The notes beneath the pieces are model-generated. The model was not told the DNA's origin. It ran no database searches and worked only from the letters and a program-made list of their open reading frames with translations. DNA of 64,000 nucleotides, from the NCBI RefSeq assembly GCF_913777995.1, contig NZ_CAJYVE010000053.1, forward strand, positions 41,819 to 105,818. Direction: 5' to 3'. Shown here one piece after another: positions 8,549 through 18,134 of this stretch. Source of the stretch: an uncultured Pseudomonas sp. Its GTDB lineage: Bacteria > Pseudomonadota > Gammaproteobacteria > Pseudomonadales > Pseudomonadaceae. The translations under genes and the position numbers were made by a program. Every line of letters starts with the position of its first letter. Within the stretch, counting starts at the first letter, position 1.

Positions 8549-9742
8549 ATGCTGATTCCTGTCGAACAGGCCCTCGCCAGCCTGCTGGCCAGCGCTGCCG
8601 CCAAGCCCATTGAAAGCTGTGAAACCCTGCCCTTGGCGCAAGCCCAGGGGCGCGTGCTGGCGCATGAGGTCATCGCCGGCCTGGACCTGCCGCCCTGGCC
8701 GAACAGTGCCATGGATGGCTATGCCTTGCGGGTTGCCGACGCGGGCGGTGCGCCGCTGGTGGTCAGCCAGCGCATCTTCGCCGGCCAGGCGCCTGAGCCG
8801 CTGCAGCCAGGCACCTGCGCGCGCATCTTCACCGGTGCGCCGCTGCCTGAAGGCGCCGATTGCGTCGAGATGCAGGAAAACGCCGAGCTGCTCGACGACG
8901 GTCGGGTGCGCCTGTTGCAGGCGCTCAAGCCCGGGCAGAACATCCGCCCTCAGGGCCAGGAATCCCGTGTCGGTGACCGGGTGCTGGCAGCCGGTACCCG
9001 CCTGGGGCCGGTGGAGCTGGGCCTGCTGGCCTCGCTGGGTATCGCCGAGCTGGCGGTGATCCGTCGCCCGCGGGTGGCGGTGCTGTCGACCGGCGACGAG
9101 TTGGTCGAGCCGGGACAGCCGCTGGGGCCGGGGCAGATCTACAACAGTAACCGCACTGTGCTGTGCAGTTGGCTGCGGGCGCTGGCCTGCGAGGTAGTGG
9201 ATGCCGGGATCCTGCCGGACGATCTGGACCTGACCCGCCAGGCGCTGGCCGGTCTTGGCGACGTCGACCTGATCCTGTCTTCCGGCGGCGTATCGGTGGG
9301 CGAGGCGGACTTTCTCGGCCAGGTCTTGCGCGAGGAAGGCGAGCTGGCGCTGTGGAAGCTGGCGATCAAGCCGGGCAAACCGCTGACCTTCGGCCATTAC
9401 AAGGGCGTGCCGGTGCTGGGCCTGCCTGGTAACCCGGCTTCGACCCTGGTGACCTTCGGTTTGCTGGCCCGGCCTTACCTGCTGCGGCGCCAGGGCGTCG
9501 AGGCGGTTGCGCCGCTGCAGTTCCAAGTGCCAGCGGGATTTGCCTGGAACAAGCCGGGCACTCGGCGCGAATACCTGCGCGGCCGTCTTGAGCAGGGGCG
9601 TGCGGTGCCTTACGGCAACCAGAGTTCCGGGGTGCTGCGCAGCGCTGCCTGGGCCGATGGATTGATCGAGGTGCGCGAGGGGGCGGTGCTGCTGGAGGGC
9701 GACCCGGTGGCGTTCATTCCCTTCAGCGAACTGCTGGGTTGA
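8549..9742 (+). CDS. moeA: Molybdopterin molybdenumtransferase MoeA
   Basis: A 397-residue MoeA, which inserts molybdate into adenylylated molybdopterin. NSAMDGYALR near residue 50, the IFTGAPLPEGAD block, STGDELVEPG, SSGGVSVGEADF and FGLPGNPAS-type LGLPGNPASTLVTF are all family signatures, and the C-terminal beta-barrel domain IV follows. Length is normal. It lies directly after moaB and completes the mobA/moaB/moeA locus. Confidence 0.96.
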   Translation: MLIPVEQALASLLASAAAKPIESCETLPLAQAQGRVLAHEVIAGLDLPPWPNSAMDGYALRVADAGGAPLVVSQRIFAGQAPEPLQPGTCARIFTGAPLPEGADCVEMQENAELLDDGRVRLLQALKPGQNIRPQGQESRVGDRVLAAGTRLGPVELGLLASLGIAELAVIRRPRVAVLSTGDELVEPGQPLGPGQIYNSNRTVLCSWLRALACEVVDAGILPDDLDLTRQALAGLGDVDLILSSGGVSVGEADFLGQVLREEGELALWKLAIKPGKPLTFGHYKGVPVLGLPGNPASTLVTFGLLARPYLLRRQGVEAVAPLQFQVPAGFAWNKPGTRREYLRGRLEQGRAVPYGNQSSGVLRSAAWADGLIEVREGAVLLEGDPVAFIPFSELLG

Positions 9743-9827
9743 GTGCGCCATGGTGAGCCGTGAACGCATGAGCTAACCTCACACTGGCTGACAAGTTGGG
9801 CCCTGGAGCATGCCCTGGAGTATTGTT

Positions 9828-10754
9828 ATGCAGTCTTTGCGTGTGGCCTGTGTCATTCCCACCTATAACGGACGTCGCGATCTCGAACGCTTGCTGGACT
9901 CGCTGCAGCGCCAGAGCGCGACGTTCGACACCCTGATCGTCGACTCCAGCTCCAGCGATGGCAGCCGCGAGCTGGCACAGTCACGCTGCGCCAACGTGGT
10001 GGTCATCGACAGCCGCGAGTTCAATCACGGCGGCACGCGGCAGATGATGGTCGAGCGCTTCGAGCATTACGACGTGTATGTATACATGACCCAGGACGCC
10101 TACCTGGAGCAGCAGGACGCCATCGCCAACATCCTGCTGCCGTTCGCCGACCCCAGGGTCGGCGCGGTCTGTGGCCGGCAGCTGCCGCACAAGGATGCCA
10201 ACCTGCTGGCCCAGCATGCGCGGCTGTTCAACTACCCGCCGGTGTCACGTATCAAGACCCTCGACGATGCCCCGCAACTGGGGATCAAGACCCCCTTCAT
10301 GTCCAATTCCTTCGCCGCCTACCGCCGTGATGCGCTGATGGCCGTGGGTGGATTTCCGCGTCACGTGATTCTTTCGGAAGACATGTACGTGGCGGCGAAG
10401 ATGCTGCTCGGCGGCTGGAAGGTCGCCTATGAAGGCTCGGCGGTGTGCCGGCATTCGCACAACTACAGCCTGGCCGAAGAGTTCCGGCGCTACTTCGACA
10501 TTGGCGTGTTCCAGTGCCGAGAGGCCTGGATCTATGAGCACTTCGGTGGCATCGCCGGCGAGGGCATGCGCTATGTGAAGTCGGAGCTGGCGTATATCGG
10601 CGTGCGGCGCTGGTGGTGGTGGCCGGCATCGATCCTGCGCAACGCGCTGAAGCTGGTCGCCTACAAGCTGAGCCGCCAGGAACGGCGCCTGCCCAGCCGC
10701 TGGAAGAAGCGCCTGGGCATGTACAAGCGTTTCTGGGACAGCCCCTACGCCTGA
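9828..10754 (+). CDS. Family 2 glycosyltransferase (rhamnosyltransferase-like)
   Basis: A 308-residue GT-A fold transferase. The N-terminus has VIPTYNGRRDLERLLDSL, then LIVDSSSSDGS; TQDAY takes the place of the DxD metal motif, and HGGTRQ and FMSNSFAAYRRDAL with LSEDMYVAAKML are typical of WbbL/rhamnosyltransferase-like enzymes. The ATG at 9828 was chosen because GGAG lies seven bases before it. The gene stands alone with no polysaccharide operon around it, so the acceptor is unknown. Confidence 0.8.
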   Translation: MQSLRVACVIPTYNGRRDLERLLDSLQRQSATFDTLIVDSSSSDGSRELAQSRCANVVVIDSREFNHGGTRQMMVERFEHYDVYVYMTQDAYLEQQDAIANILLPFADPRVGAVCGRQLPHKDANLLAQHARLFNYPPVSRIKTLDDAPQLGIKTPFMSNSFAAYRRDALMAVGGFPRHVILSEDMYVAAKMLLGGWKVAYEGSAVCRHSHNYSLAEEFRRYFDIGVFQCREAWIYEHFGGIAGEGMRYVKSELAYIGVRRWWWWPASILRNALKLVAYKLSRQERRLPSRWKKRLGMYKRFWDSPYA

Positions 10755-10901
10755 CCGCCGTCCGCAGTGCACGCTCGAAGAGCAATCCAGGCCTCGACAC
10801 ATTTGCGTCTGGTGCACTTATAAACTGCCAGAATGTCAATTTTCCTGAACGCCAGCGCTCTTTAGACTGCCCGGGTATCCAATGACCCGGATTGTCCGTA
10901 C

Positions 10902-12443
10902 ATGACCTCCCTTGCCACGCCTGCCCTCGCCGAAGCGACACGGCCCGTTGCCCCCGCCGCCCCGGCGTTCGGTCTTGAGCGGCTGATCGGCCTGCTGGGT
11001 GTGTTGCTCGCGGTGCTGGTGGCGGGCATCAACGAGGGTGTCACGCGGATCGCCATGGCCGATATCCGCGGCGCGATGTTCATCGGCGCCGACGAGGCCA
11101 GCTGGCTGATCGCCTGGTATTCGGCCAGTTCGGTGGCGGCCATGGCCTTTGCGCCCTGGTTCGCGGTGACGCTTTCGCTGCGGCGCTTCACCTTGGGCGC
11201 GATCAGCGTCTTCGTGGCATTGGCGCTGCTGTGTCCGTTGGCACCGAACCAGGAAAGCCTGCTGGTGCTGCGCGTGCTGCAGGGCCTGGCGGCCGGCTGC
11301 CTGCCGCCGATGCTGATGACCGTGGCACTGCGCTTTCTGCCGCCACCGATCAAGATCTTCGGCCTGGCCGGCTACGCACTGACCGCCACCTTCGGCCCGG
11401 GCCTGGGGACGCCACTGGCTGCCTTGTGGGTCGAGTATTTCAACTGGCAATGGACGTTCTGGCAGGTCATCCCGCCCTGCCTGGTGGCGATGCTCGCGAT
11501 CTCCCATGGCATCGTCCAGGATCCGCCGCGTCTCGAACGCTTGCGCCGTTTCAACTGGCGCGGCCTGCTGCTCGGCCTGCCGGCGATCGTCATGACCGTG
11601 CTGGGGCTGTTGCAGGGCAACCGTCTGGACTGGTTCGAGTCGTCGCTGATCAGCTGGCTGCTCGGCGGCGGCCTAGTGTTGATGGGGCTGTTTCTGATCA
11701 GCGAATGTTTCGTCGAGGTGCCGTTCTTCAACTTGCGCCTGCTGGCGGGGGGAAACCTCTCGCACGCCTTGCTGACCCTCGCCGGGGTGCTGGTGGTGCT
11801 CAGTGCCGTGGCCTCGATACCGTCAGCCTACCTGGCCCAGGTGCATGGTTACCGGCCCTTGCAGACGGCGCCGCTGACCCTGCTGGTGGCCTTGCCGCAG
11901 TTGCTGGTGCTGCCGCTGGTGGCCGCGTTGTGCAACATCCGCCGGGTGGACTGCCGCTGGGTGCTGTGCCTGGGTCTGTTGCTGCTGGGGCTGCATTGCG
12001 CGCTGGCGATGCAGATGACCTCGGCGTGGATCCGCGACAACTTCTACCTGCTGCAAGTGCTGCAGGTGTTCGGCCAGCCGATGGCCGTGCTGCCGTTGCT
12101 GATCCAGTCCACCAGCGGTATCGCGCCGCCCGACGGGCCGTTTGCGTCGGCCTGGTTCAATACCGTGCGCGGGCTGTCCACGGCGCTGGCCACCGGCTTG
12201 CTGGAGGTGCTGACCACGCGACGCGAGCATTTCCACTCGACCCACCTGGTCGACCGGCTCGGCAATGCCCCCTGGCTCGCCGCCGGTGAAAACACCCAGG
12301 CCCTGGCGCGGCGCCTGCACGAACAGGCTGTGGTGCTGACCAGTGCCGACCTCTATTACTGCATGGGCTGGCTGGCTGTCGCCCTGATCCTGCTGATTCC
12401 GGTCATGACCCGGCGCGTATATCCGCCGCGGGCATCGAACTGA
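10902..12443 (+). CDS. DHA2-family MFS drug exporter (EmrB-like)
   Basis: A 513-residue proton antiporter with about 14 membrane segments, including GADEASWLIAWYSASSVAAM and LQGLAAGCLPPMLMT, patterns of the EmrB/QacA branch. It is followed after 19 bases by an HlyD-type adaptor gene and then an outer membrane factor gene, so it is the inner-membrane pump of a three-part efflux machine. Substrates are unknown; no regulator gene is adjacent. Confidence 0.88.
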   Translation: MTSLATPALAEATRPVAPAAPAFGLERLIGLLGVLLAVLVAGINEGVTRIAMADIRGAMFIGADEASWLIAWYSASSVAAMAFAPWFAVTLSLRRFTLGAISVFVALALLCPLAPNQESLLVLRVLQGLAAGCLPPMLMTVALRFLPPPIKIFGLAGYALTATFGPGLGTPLAALWVEYFNWQWTFWQVIPPCLVAMLAISHGIVQDPPRLERLRRFNWRGLLLGLPAIVMTVLGLLQGNRLDWFESSLISWLLGGGLVLMGLFLISECFVEVPFFNLRLLAGGNLSHALLTLAGVLVVLSAVASIPSAYLAQVHGYRPLQTAPLTLLVALPQLLVLPLVAALCNIRRVDCRWVLCLGLLLLGLHCALAMQMTSAWIRDNFYLLQVLQVFGQPMAVLPLLIQSTSGIAPPDGPFASAWFNTVRGLSTALATGLLEVLTTRREHFHSTHLVDRLGNAPWLAAGENTQALARRLHEQAVVLTSADLYYCMGWLAVALILLIPVMTRRVYPPRASN

Positions 12444-12462
12444 CTTTTTTCGGAGAGACCCC

Positions 12463-13518
12463 ATGAAACTGACGTCCCGGCAGACCCTGACGGTCTGCGC
12501 AGGCGCCATCCTGGTCACTGGCCTTGGCCTGTATGCCCTGGCCGGCCAGGGTGACCGACAAAGCACCAACGATGCATTCATCGCCGCCGACTACTCGGTG
12601 GTGGCCCCCAAGGTGTCCGGTTTCATCAGCCAGGTGCTGGTGGAGGACAACCAGGCGGTCAAGGCCGGACAAGTGCTGGCACGCATCGATGACCGTGACC
12701 TGCAGGCGGCGCTGGCCGCTGCCGAGGCCGAGCAACAGGCCGCCGTGGCCCGGCGTGATGAAATCCGTGCCTTGCTGGAACGCCAGGATTCGGTGATCGC
12801 CCGTGCCCAGGCGGCGCTCAAGGCCAGCCAGGCGGCCGTGACCTTCGCCGCACAGGAGCGCACGCGCTACGAGCACCTGGCCGGTGCCGGGGCCGGTACG
12901 CTGCAGAACGCCCAGCAGGCGCGCACTCGTATCGAGACCGCCAATGCCCAGCGCACCAGTGCGCAGGCCAGCCTGGAGGCAGAGCGCAAGCAGGTGGATA
13001 TTCTCACCGCACAATTGCACAGCGCCGAGGCTGCCTTGCAGCGTGCCGGCGCAGCGCTCGACCAGGCGCGCCTGCAGCTGTCTTATACGCAGATCGTCGC
13101 GCCTGTCGACGGCATGGTTGGCGAGCGTGCGCTGCGTGTCGGCAACTACGTGATGCCCGGCACCCGGCTGTTATCCGTGGTGCCGCTGCAGCAGGCCTAT
13201 GTGCTAGCCAACTTCCAGGAAACCCAATTGACCGATGTCAGCGTCGGGCAGCCGGTGGACTTGCGCATCGACACCTACCCCGGCGCAGTGCTCAAGGCGC
13301 ATGTCGACAGCATCGCCCCGGCCACCGGCGTGACCTTCGCTGCCGTTCGGCCAGACAACGCCACGGGTAATTTCACCAAGGTGGTGCAGCGTATTCCGGT
13401 GAAGATCGTTCTGGAGCCGGACCAGCCCCTGGCGCGCAAGCTGCGCGTCGGCATGTCGGTCGAGGCAAGCATCGAAACCTCCGCCGCACCCACTGGCCAG
13501 CCGGTGGTGGCGCGATGA
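12463..13518 (+). CDS. HlyD/EmrA-family periplasmic adaptor
   Basis: A 351-residue membrane fusion protein. One N-terminal anchor helix (residues about 10-25) precedes the lipoyl half (STNDAFIAADYSVVAPKVSG), a long coiled-coil hairpin (residues about 85-200, rich in Ala, Gln and Glu) and the barrel region (IVAPVDGMVGERALRVGNYV). It bridges the pump at 10902-12443 to the outer membrane channel; its stop overlaps the next start by four bases. Confidence 0.9.
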   Translation: MKLTSRQTLTVCAGAILVTGLGLYALAGQGDRQSTNDAFIAADYSVVAPKVSGFISQVLVEDNQAVKAGQVLARIDDRDLQAALAAAEAEQQAAVARRDEIRALLERQDSVIARAQAALKASQAAVTFAAQERTRYEHLAGAGAGTLQNAQQARTRIETANAQRTSAQASLEAERKQVDILTAQLHSAEAALQRAGAALDQARLQLSYTQIVAPVDGMVGERALRVGNYVMPGTRLLSVVPLQQAYVLANFQETQLTDVSVGQPVDLRIDTYPGAVLKAHVDSIAPATGVTFAAVRPDNATGNFTKVVQRIPVKIVLEPDQPLARKLRVGMSVEASIETSAAPTGQPVVAR

Positions 13519-14936
13519 GGCCGCTGGTGAGTATCGGCCTGGCCCTGCTTGTCTGCGCCACGATCACGGGCTGCCAGGTGGGCGAGGACTTCCAGCGCCC
13601 ATCGTCCGCATCGTACGTGGAGTGGTTGCCGCAGCAGGGTGAACAGGCGGTGAGCCGTCCGGTGAGCGCGCCGATCGATGCGCGTTGGTGGGAGGTCTTC
13701 CACGACCCGCTGCTGTCTTCGCTGATCGATCGCGCCACGGCGTCCAACCTCGACCTGCGCATGGCCGCCATGCGCTTGGAGCAGAGCCGCGCGGCGTACC
13801 GGGTGACCGCCGGTGAGCGGCTGCCGAAGGTCGACGGCCAATTGGGCTACCAGCGTAAGCGCAACAGCGCCAAGGGCTTGAATGACCCCTCCGGCGAGCA
13901 GGGGCGGGCGCCGTTCGAACAGTGGGATACCGGCGTGACCGCCAGTTGGGAGCTGGATATGTGGGGGCGTGTGCGGCGCCAGAACGAGGCCGCTGGCGCC
14001 CAGGTAGAAATGGCCGAGCACGACCGCCGCGCCGCGCAACTGGCGCTGCAGGCCGAGGTGGCACGCCAGTACCTGGCCCTGCGCGGCGTGCAGAACAGCC
14101 TGGCAGTGACTCGCGAGAACCTGGAGCTGGCACGCAACAGCCTGAAGTTGTCTCAGGTGCGCCTGCAGGACGGCGTGGCCACCGACCTGGACGTCGCCGA
14201 AGCGGCTGCGGAAGTTTCCGGCATGGAGTCGCGCCTGCCGGTGCTGGAGCAGCGCCAGGCACAACTGATCAATGCGCTGGGGTTGCTGTTGGCCCAGGCG
14301 CCTCGCGCCTTGCAGAGCGAATTGCAGAAACCGGTACAGATGGCGGCGGTGCCGGTGCAGATTCCCGTGGGCCTGCCGTCAGAGTTGGCCGAGCGACGCC
14401 CGGACATTCGCCGCGCCGAGGCTCGCCTGCATGCCGCCACGGCCAGCGTCGGCGTGGCCAAGGCGGATTTCTATCCGCGCATCACCTTGTCCGGCAATGT
14501 CGGCTTGCAGGCCTTGCAGCTGTCGGACCTCGGCAGTTGGGGTGCCCGGCAGTTCGCTTTCGGCCCGCAACTCAGCCTGCCGATCTTTGAGGGTGGGCGT
14601 CTGCGCGGCCAGTTGCAAATGCGTGAAGCCCAGGAGCAGGAGGCGGCACTGGCCTACCAGCAGACGGTGTTGCGCGCCTGGCAGGAGATCGACGACGGCA
14701 TGAGCCTGTACAACGCCAGCCAGTTGCAGCAGCGCAAGCTGCAGGAGGCCGTCAATCACAACCAGGCGGCCTTGCAGACGGCCAGACGGCAGTATGTCGC
14801 AGGCGCGGCGGACTTTCTCAATGTGCTGTCGGTGCAGCGTGCGCTGCTCAGTACCCAGCAGCAGTGGGTCGAAAGCTCGACCACCCAGGCTCAGGCGCTG
14901 GTGGCGCTGTACACGGCGCTGGGCGGTGGCTGGTAG
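13515..14936 (+). CDS. Outer membrane efflux lipoprotein, NodT/OprM family
   Basis: A 473-residue TolC-like channel. The signal peptide ends with a lipobox-type ITGC, then comes the typical WW patch (DARWWEVFHDPLLSSLIDRA), two repeats of long helices and the conserved ERRPDIRRAEARLHAATA and DFYPRITLSGNVG blocks. It is translationally coupled to the adaptor gene. It converges with the antiporter gene, whose stop is only six bases away. Confidence 0.92.
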   Translation: MRPLVSIGLALLVCATITGCQVGEDFQRPSSASYVEWLPQQGEQAVSRPVSAPIDARWWEVFHDPLLSSLIDRATASNLDLRMAAMRLEQSRAAYRVTAGERLPKVDGQLGYQRKRNSAKGLNDPSGEQGRAPFEQWDTGVTASWELDMWGRVRRQNEAAGAQVEMAEHDRRAAQLALQAEVARQYLALRGVQNSLAVTRENLELARNSLKLSQVRLQDGVATDLDVAEAAAEVSGMESRLPVLEQRQAQLINALGLLLAQAPRALQSELQKPVQMAAVPVQIPVGLPSELAERRPDIRRAEARLHAATASVGVAKADFYPRITLSGNVGLQALQLSDLGSWGARQFAFGPQLSLPIFEGGRLRGQLQMREAQEQEAALAYQQTVLRAWQEIDDGMSLYNASQLQQRKLQEAVNHNQAALQTARRQYVAGAADFLNVLSVQRALLSTQQQWVESSTTQAQALVALYTALGGGW

Positions 14937-14942
14937 CCTGGC

Positions 14943-16754
14943 TCAGGGCTTGATGGCAGCCTGTTCGTCAAGGCGGTCGGCCTCGAACAGCTGTTCCAGT
15001 TCCTTGCGCGCCTCGAGGGCGGTCTGCAGCACCTTGGCCGCATCGTCGTAGACCTCGTGCTGCGCGGCCAGCACCTCCTCGTCGTGGCGCTTGAAGCGCT
15101 CGATGCGGGCATCGGCCTGGGCCTGCGACAGCCCCAGGCCGAGCAGGGTCTGGCGACCCATCTCCAGGCTGGAGTGGAAGGTCTCGCGCACGGCGTGGGC
15201 GCCGACGTCGATCAGCTTGTGCACGTGCTGGCGGTTGCGCGCCCGGGCGATGATCTTGATGTGGGGGTAGAGCTTGCGCACCAGTTCGGCGGTCTTGATG
15301 TTGGTGTCCGGGTCATCGGTGGCGATGACGAAGAACTCCGCTTCATGAGCCTTGGCCGCACGGAGGATTTCCGGACGCAGCGGGTCGCCGTAGAACACCG
15401 GTACATTGCCGAAGCTGCGGGTGAACTCGATGGTTTCCACCGCCGTGTCGAGCGCTACGAAGGGGATGTGCTGGGCGCGCAGGATCCGCGCCACGATCTG
15501 CCCCATGCGGCCCATGCCGGCGATCACCACACGCGGGCTGTCGGTATGGATGTCGCGGTATTCCTCCGGCACCGGGGTGGCCTTGGCGCGCGGCTTGAGC
15601 CAGCGGGCCAGGACCATGAACAGCAGGGGCGTGATGGCCATCGACAGGGTGATGGTCAGTACCAGAATGTCGTACACCCGGCTTTCGAACAGGCCCTGGG
15701 CACTGCCGAGCTTGAACACTACGAAGGCGAACTCTCCGCCGGCTGCCAGCACCAGGCCCAGTTGCAGGGCGCTGGGGCGTTGCAGGCCGGCCGCCATACG
15801 ACCGATGAAGAACAGCAGCGGCAGCTTGATGGCGACCAGCAGCAGGGTCAGGCCCAGTACGATCACCGGTTCGCGCAGCAACAGGCTGAGGTTGGCGCCC
15901 ATGCCCACGCTGATGAAGAACAGGCCCAGCAGCAGGCCCTTGAAGGGCTCGATCTGTGCTTCCAGTTCATGGCGGTATTCGGAGTCGGCCAGCAGCAGGC
16001 CGGCCAGAAAGGCGCCCAGGGCCATCGACACGCCTGCCAGCTCCATCAGCCAGGCGGTGCCGATTACCACCAGCAGGGCCGTGGCGGTAGACACCTCCTG
16101 GATCTTGGTGCGTGCCACGATGCGGAAAACCGGGCGCAGCAGGTAGCGGCCGCCGATCACCACGATGGCGATGCTGCCGACCACTTCCACGGCATGGTTG
16201 AGGTTCTCCCCAGGGGCCAGGTTCTGGCTGGCACCGGCCAGCACCGGTACCAGGGCAATCAGTGGAATGGCGGCAATGTCCTGGAACAGCAGGATGGCGA
16301 ACGCGGTCCGCCCGTGCGGGCTGGCCAGCTCCTTGCGTTCGGCCAGGCTCTGCAGCCCGAAGGCGGTCGATGAAAGGGCCAGACCCAGGCCCAGCACGAT
16401 GGCCGTATTCAATGGCTGGTCGAAGGCCAGCAGGGCGACGCCGCCGATCACCACGCCACACAGCAGCACCTGCAGCATGCCGACGCCGAACACCGCCTTG
16501 CGCATCACCCAAAGACGTTTAGGCGACAGCTCCAGGCCGATGATGAACAGCAGCAATACCACCCCAAGCTCGGAAATATGACTGACACTTTCCGGATTTC
16601 CGATCAGCCCCAGCACCGAGGGGCCGATGATGACCCCGGCGAACAGGTAACCGAGCACGGAACCCAGTTGCAGGCGCTTGGCCAGGGGCACGGTCAGGAC
16701 GGCGGCTAGAAGAAAGACGACAGCGGCCTGGAGCAGGCTGCCTTCATGGGCCAT
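14943..16754 (-). CDS. kefB: KefB/KefC-like K+/H+ antiporter with RCK domain
   Basis: A 603-residue CPA2-family exchanger. About 12 membrane helices fill residues 1-385; residues about 405-520 are a Rossmann RCK_N (TrkA-N) domain (VVIAGMGRMGQIVARIL, then FVIATDDPDTNIKTAELV). In E. coli such proteins expel K+ when glutathione adducts form. No KefG/KefF ancillary gene is visible beside it. The symbol follows the closest-looking family member; KefC remains possible. Confidence 0.82.
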   Translation of the reverse strand: MAHEGSLLQAAVVFLLAAVLTVPLAKRLQLGSVLGYLFAGVIIGPSVLGLIGNPESVSHISELGVVLLLFIIGLELSPKRLWVMRKAVFGVGMLQVLLCGVVIGGVALLAFDQPLNTAIVLGLGLALSSTAFGLQSLAERKELASPHGRTAFAILLFQDIAAIPLIALVPVLAGASQNLAPGENLNHAVEVVGSIAIVVIGGRYLLRPVFRIVARTKIQEVSTATALLVVIGTAWLMELAGVSMALGAFLAGLLLADSEYRHELEAQIEPFKGLLLGLFFISVGMGANLSLLLREPVIVLGLTLLLVAIKLPLLFFIGRMAAGLQRPSALQLGLVLAAGGEFAFVVFKLGSAQGLFESRVYDILVLTITLSMAITPLLFMVLARWLKPRAKATPVPEEYRDIHTDSPRVVIAGMGRMGQIVARILRAQHIPFVALDTAVETIEFTRSFGNVPVFYGDPLRPEILRAAKAHEAEFFVIATDDPDTNIKTAELVRKLYPHIKIIARARNRQHVHKLIDVGAHAVRETFHSSLEMGRQTLLGLGLSQAQADARIERFKRHDEEVLAAQHEVYDDAAKVLQTALEARKELEQLFEADRLDEQAAIKP

Positions 16755-16952
16755 GGTGAAACTCCTTGCTGGGCATCGGGCTCAGGCCTTGCGCCTGAAT
16801 GGAGCGCGCATTAAACACAGGCGGCGGGAGCAGGGCAACGCCGTTGGCGTCGCACCGAGCCGGCGAGTCGTGCCGACGGCGACCTATCGGCGTAACATAG
16901 GCAGGCTTTGGTGTAGCCTTGCGCTGCCTGTATCGAACCGATGGAAATCCTC

Positions 16953-17141
16953 ATGAGCAATAAACAACGTCTGATCTACTCGATCCTCATCGCCCTGGGC
17001 GTACTGGCCATTATGCTGGGCCTGACCCATCTGCAGACGGCTGGGGTCATTAGCGAGAAAACCTTCCAGTACATCGCCATCGGCGTGGCCGTGCTGGTGG
17101 TGGTCCTCAACGGCATCATGCGCCGCAAGGTCCGGCGCTGA
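16953..17141 (+). CDS. Small two-helix membrane protein, unknown function
   Basis: A 62-residue protein with two hydrophobic segments (IYSILIALGVLAIMLGL and FQYIAIGVAVLVVVLNGIM) and a basic RRKVRR tail, which predicts both ends in the cytoplasm. The ATG at 16953 is chosen since GGAAA lies five bases upstream; another in-frame ATG is at 16941. Function unknown. Confidence 0.65.
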   Translation: MSNKQRLIYSILIALGVLAIMLGLTHLQTAGVISEKTFQYIAIGVAVLVVVLNGIMRRKVRR

Positions 17142-17159
17142 GTCAGCCGCAAACCGTGC

Positions 17160-17552
17160 TCAAGGCACTGTCGACCCAGGGTCGACGTCCAGCCAGTCCA
17201 GGGCGCGGGAGTGCAGCGAGTAGGTCTTGTCGTCGCCCAGCACGATCACGCCCTCGTCGCACAGGCGCTTGAGCACTTCACGCACGCTCAGGAAGGACAG
17301 GGGCACGTCCAGGCGTACCAACTGGCTGTGAATGCCGCGCACACCGAGGGCCTGGCCTTGGGTGCTGGCGGCCAGCAGTGTATCCAGCACCTTGAGCCGG
17401 ACCAGGCTGGTGCGCAGCCCGAAGGCCTTGAGCAGCGCCCTGATCTGGTCATTGCTGCCGCGCTCCTGGTCAGGCGCCGCAGCGGTGTGCCGTGCGGCGT
17501 TCGTCGTCTGCCTCAGCATGGCGCGGGTGGTGTTTCCTTGGCGGTTGAGCAT
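17160..17552 (-). CDS. Fur-like winged-helix protein lacking the metal-binding half
   Basis: A 130-residue protein. Residues about 35-110 look like the DNA-binding winged helix of the Fur family (IRALLKAFGLRTSLVRLKVLDTLL, then SVREVLKRLCDEGVI), but the His/Cys-rich dimer and metal domain that follows in Fur is missing, and the protein ends at once after a short YSLHSRALDW segment. It may be an iron-unresponsive relative. ATG 17552 has GGGAG seven bases before it. The neighbour in the opposite direction is an SOS-type ORF. Confidence 0.6.
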   Translation of the reverse strand: MLNRQGNTTRAMLRQTTNAARHTAAAPDQERGSNDQIRALLKAFGLRTSLVRLKVLDTLLAASTQGQALGVRGIHSQLVRLDVPLSFLSVREVLKRLCDEGVIVLGDDKTYSLHSRALDWLDVDPGSTVP

Positions 17553-17821
17553 GCACAAACTCCCTTTCAGGCGCGTATCTTTTTCGGTTCACATTCAATA
17601 AGACGAATGAGTGCGCGAAAACCACATCGGCGCCAGGCAAAAAATATTCGCCTGAACCCCAATAACCCCCGCTCCTCCCTTGTGGCGGGGGGCTGTGGCC
17701 GTTCATGAAAGATTATTCAGAATGTGTACGAGCGATGATTCGACCCTGCCCCAGAGTGGGTGCGAGCCGAGAACGCACCATTCGTCGCTCGCTGGCTTGC
17801 CGATCAGGGAAAACTCGAATA

Positions 17822-17837
17822 CTGTATGTGTATACAG
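17822..17837. promoter_or_regulatory. LexA (SOS) box 1
   Basis: CTGTATGTGTATACAG matches the LexA consensus CTG-N10-CAG, and the symmetry continues outwards to two perfect 10-base arms (AATACTGTAT and ATACAGTATT) around GTGT. It ends 16 bases before the ATG of the short ORF at 17853, where LexA would block the promoter. This is the form bound by the classical gammaproteobacterial LexA. Confidence 0.88.
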
Positions 17838-17852
17838 TATTCGAGGGTTTCG

Positions 17853-18068
17853 ATGATGTCTGCCAAGTTCCTTCCCCAGTCTGTTTCCAGCGAGTCACGG
17901 TATAGCAGCCTTTTCGAAGAGATGCAGCGTGAAGACTTCCTGGCGCTTGCAGCGGCCATGCGGCGCTTCAATCTCTTCGAGTCGCAGCTGGCCATGGCCG
18001 ATGCGCTGGGTCATCCGGGTGAGTCCCGTCCTTTGCCAGAGTTGGAAGAGGTCCGTCGCATCGCCTGA
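17853..18068 (+). CDS. Small SOS-controlled protein, unknown function
   Basis: A 71-residue soluble, mostly helical protein (RYSSLFEEMQREDFLALAAA, then RRFNLFESQLAMADALG). No family is recognised. GAGGG at 17843-17847 serves ATG 17853 (or 17856). A near-perfect LexA box lies just upstream, so it should be induced by DNA damage. It precedes the ParD-like gene in the same direction by 114 bases but with a separate promoter region between. Confidence 0.7.
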   Translation: MMSAKFLPQSVSSESRYSSLFEEMQREDFLALAAAMRRFNLFESQLAMADALGHPGESRPLPELEEVRRIA

Positions 18069-18134
18069 CGGGGCCAGGTAGGGCCGGGGTGCCGAGCTGG
18101 CACCCTGCGTGCTTTGTAATCCTGCTTGTTCGAA

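Noticed and set aside
7520-9769. 749-codon minus-strand open frame opposite moaB-moeA
   Set aside because: Shadow of high-GC coding DNA: composition rich in His, Gln and Arg, no domains, and it covers clearly real genes on the other strand.
17666-17691. CCCCCGC/GCGGGGG hairpin upstream of the Fur-like gene
   Set aside because: Twelve-base loop, no T-run and no gene ending nearby.
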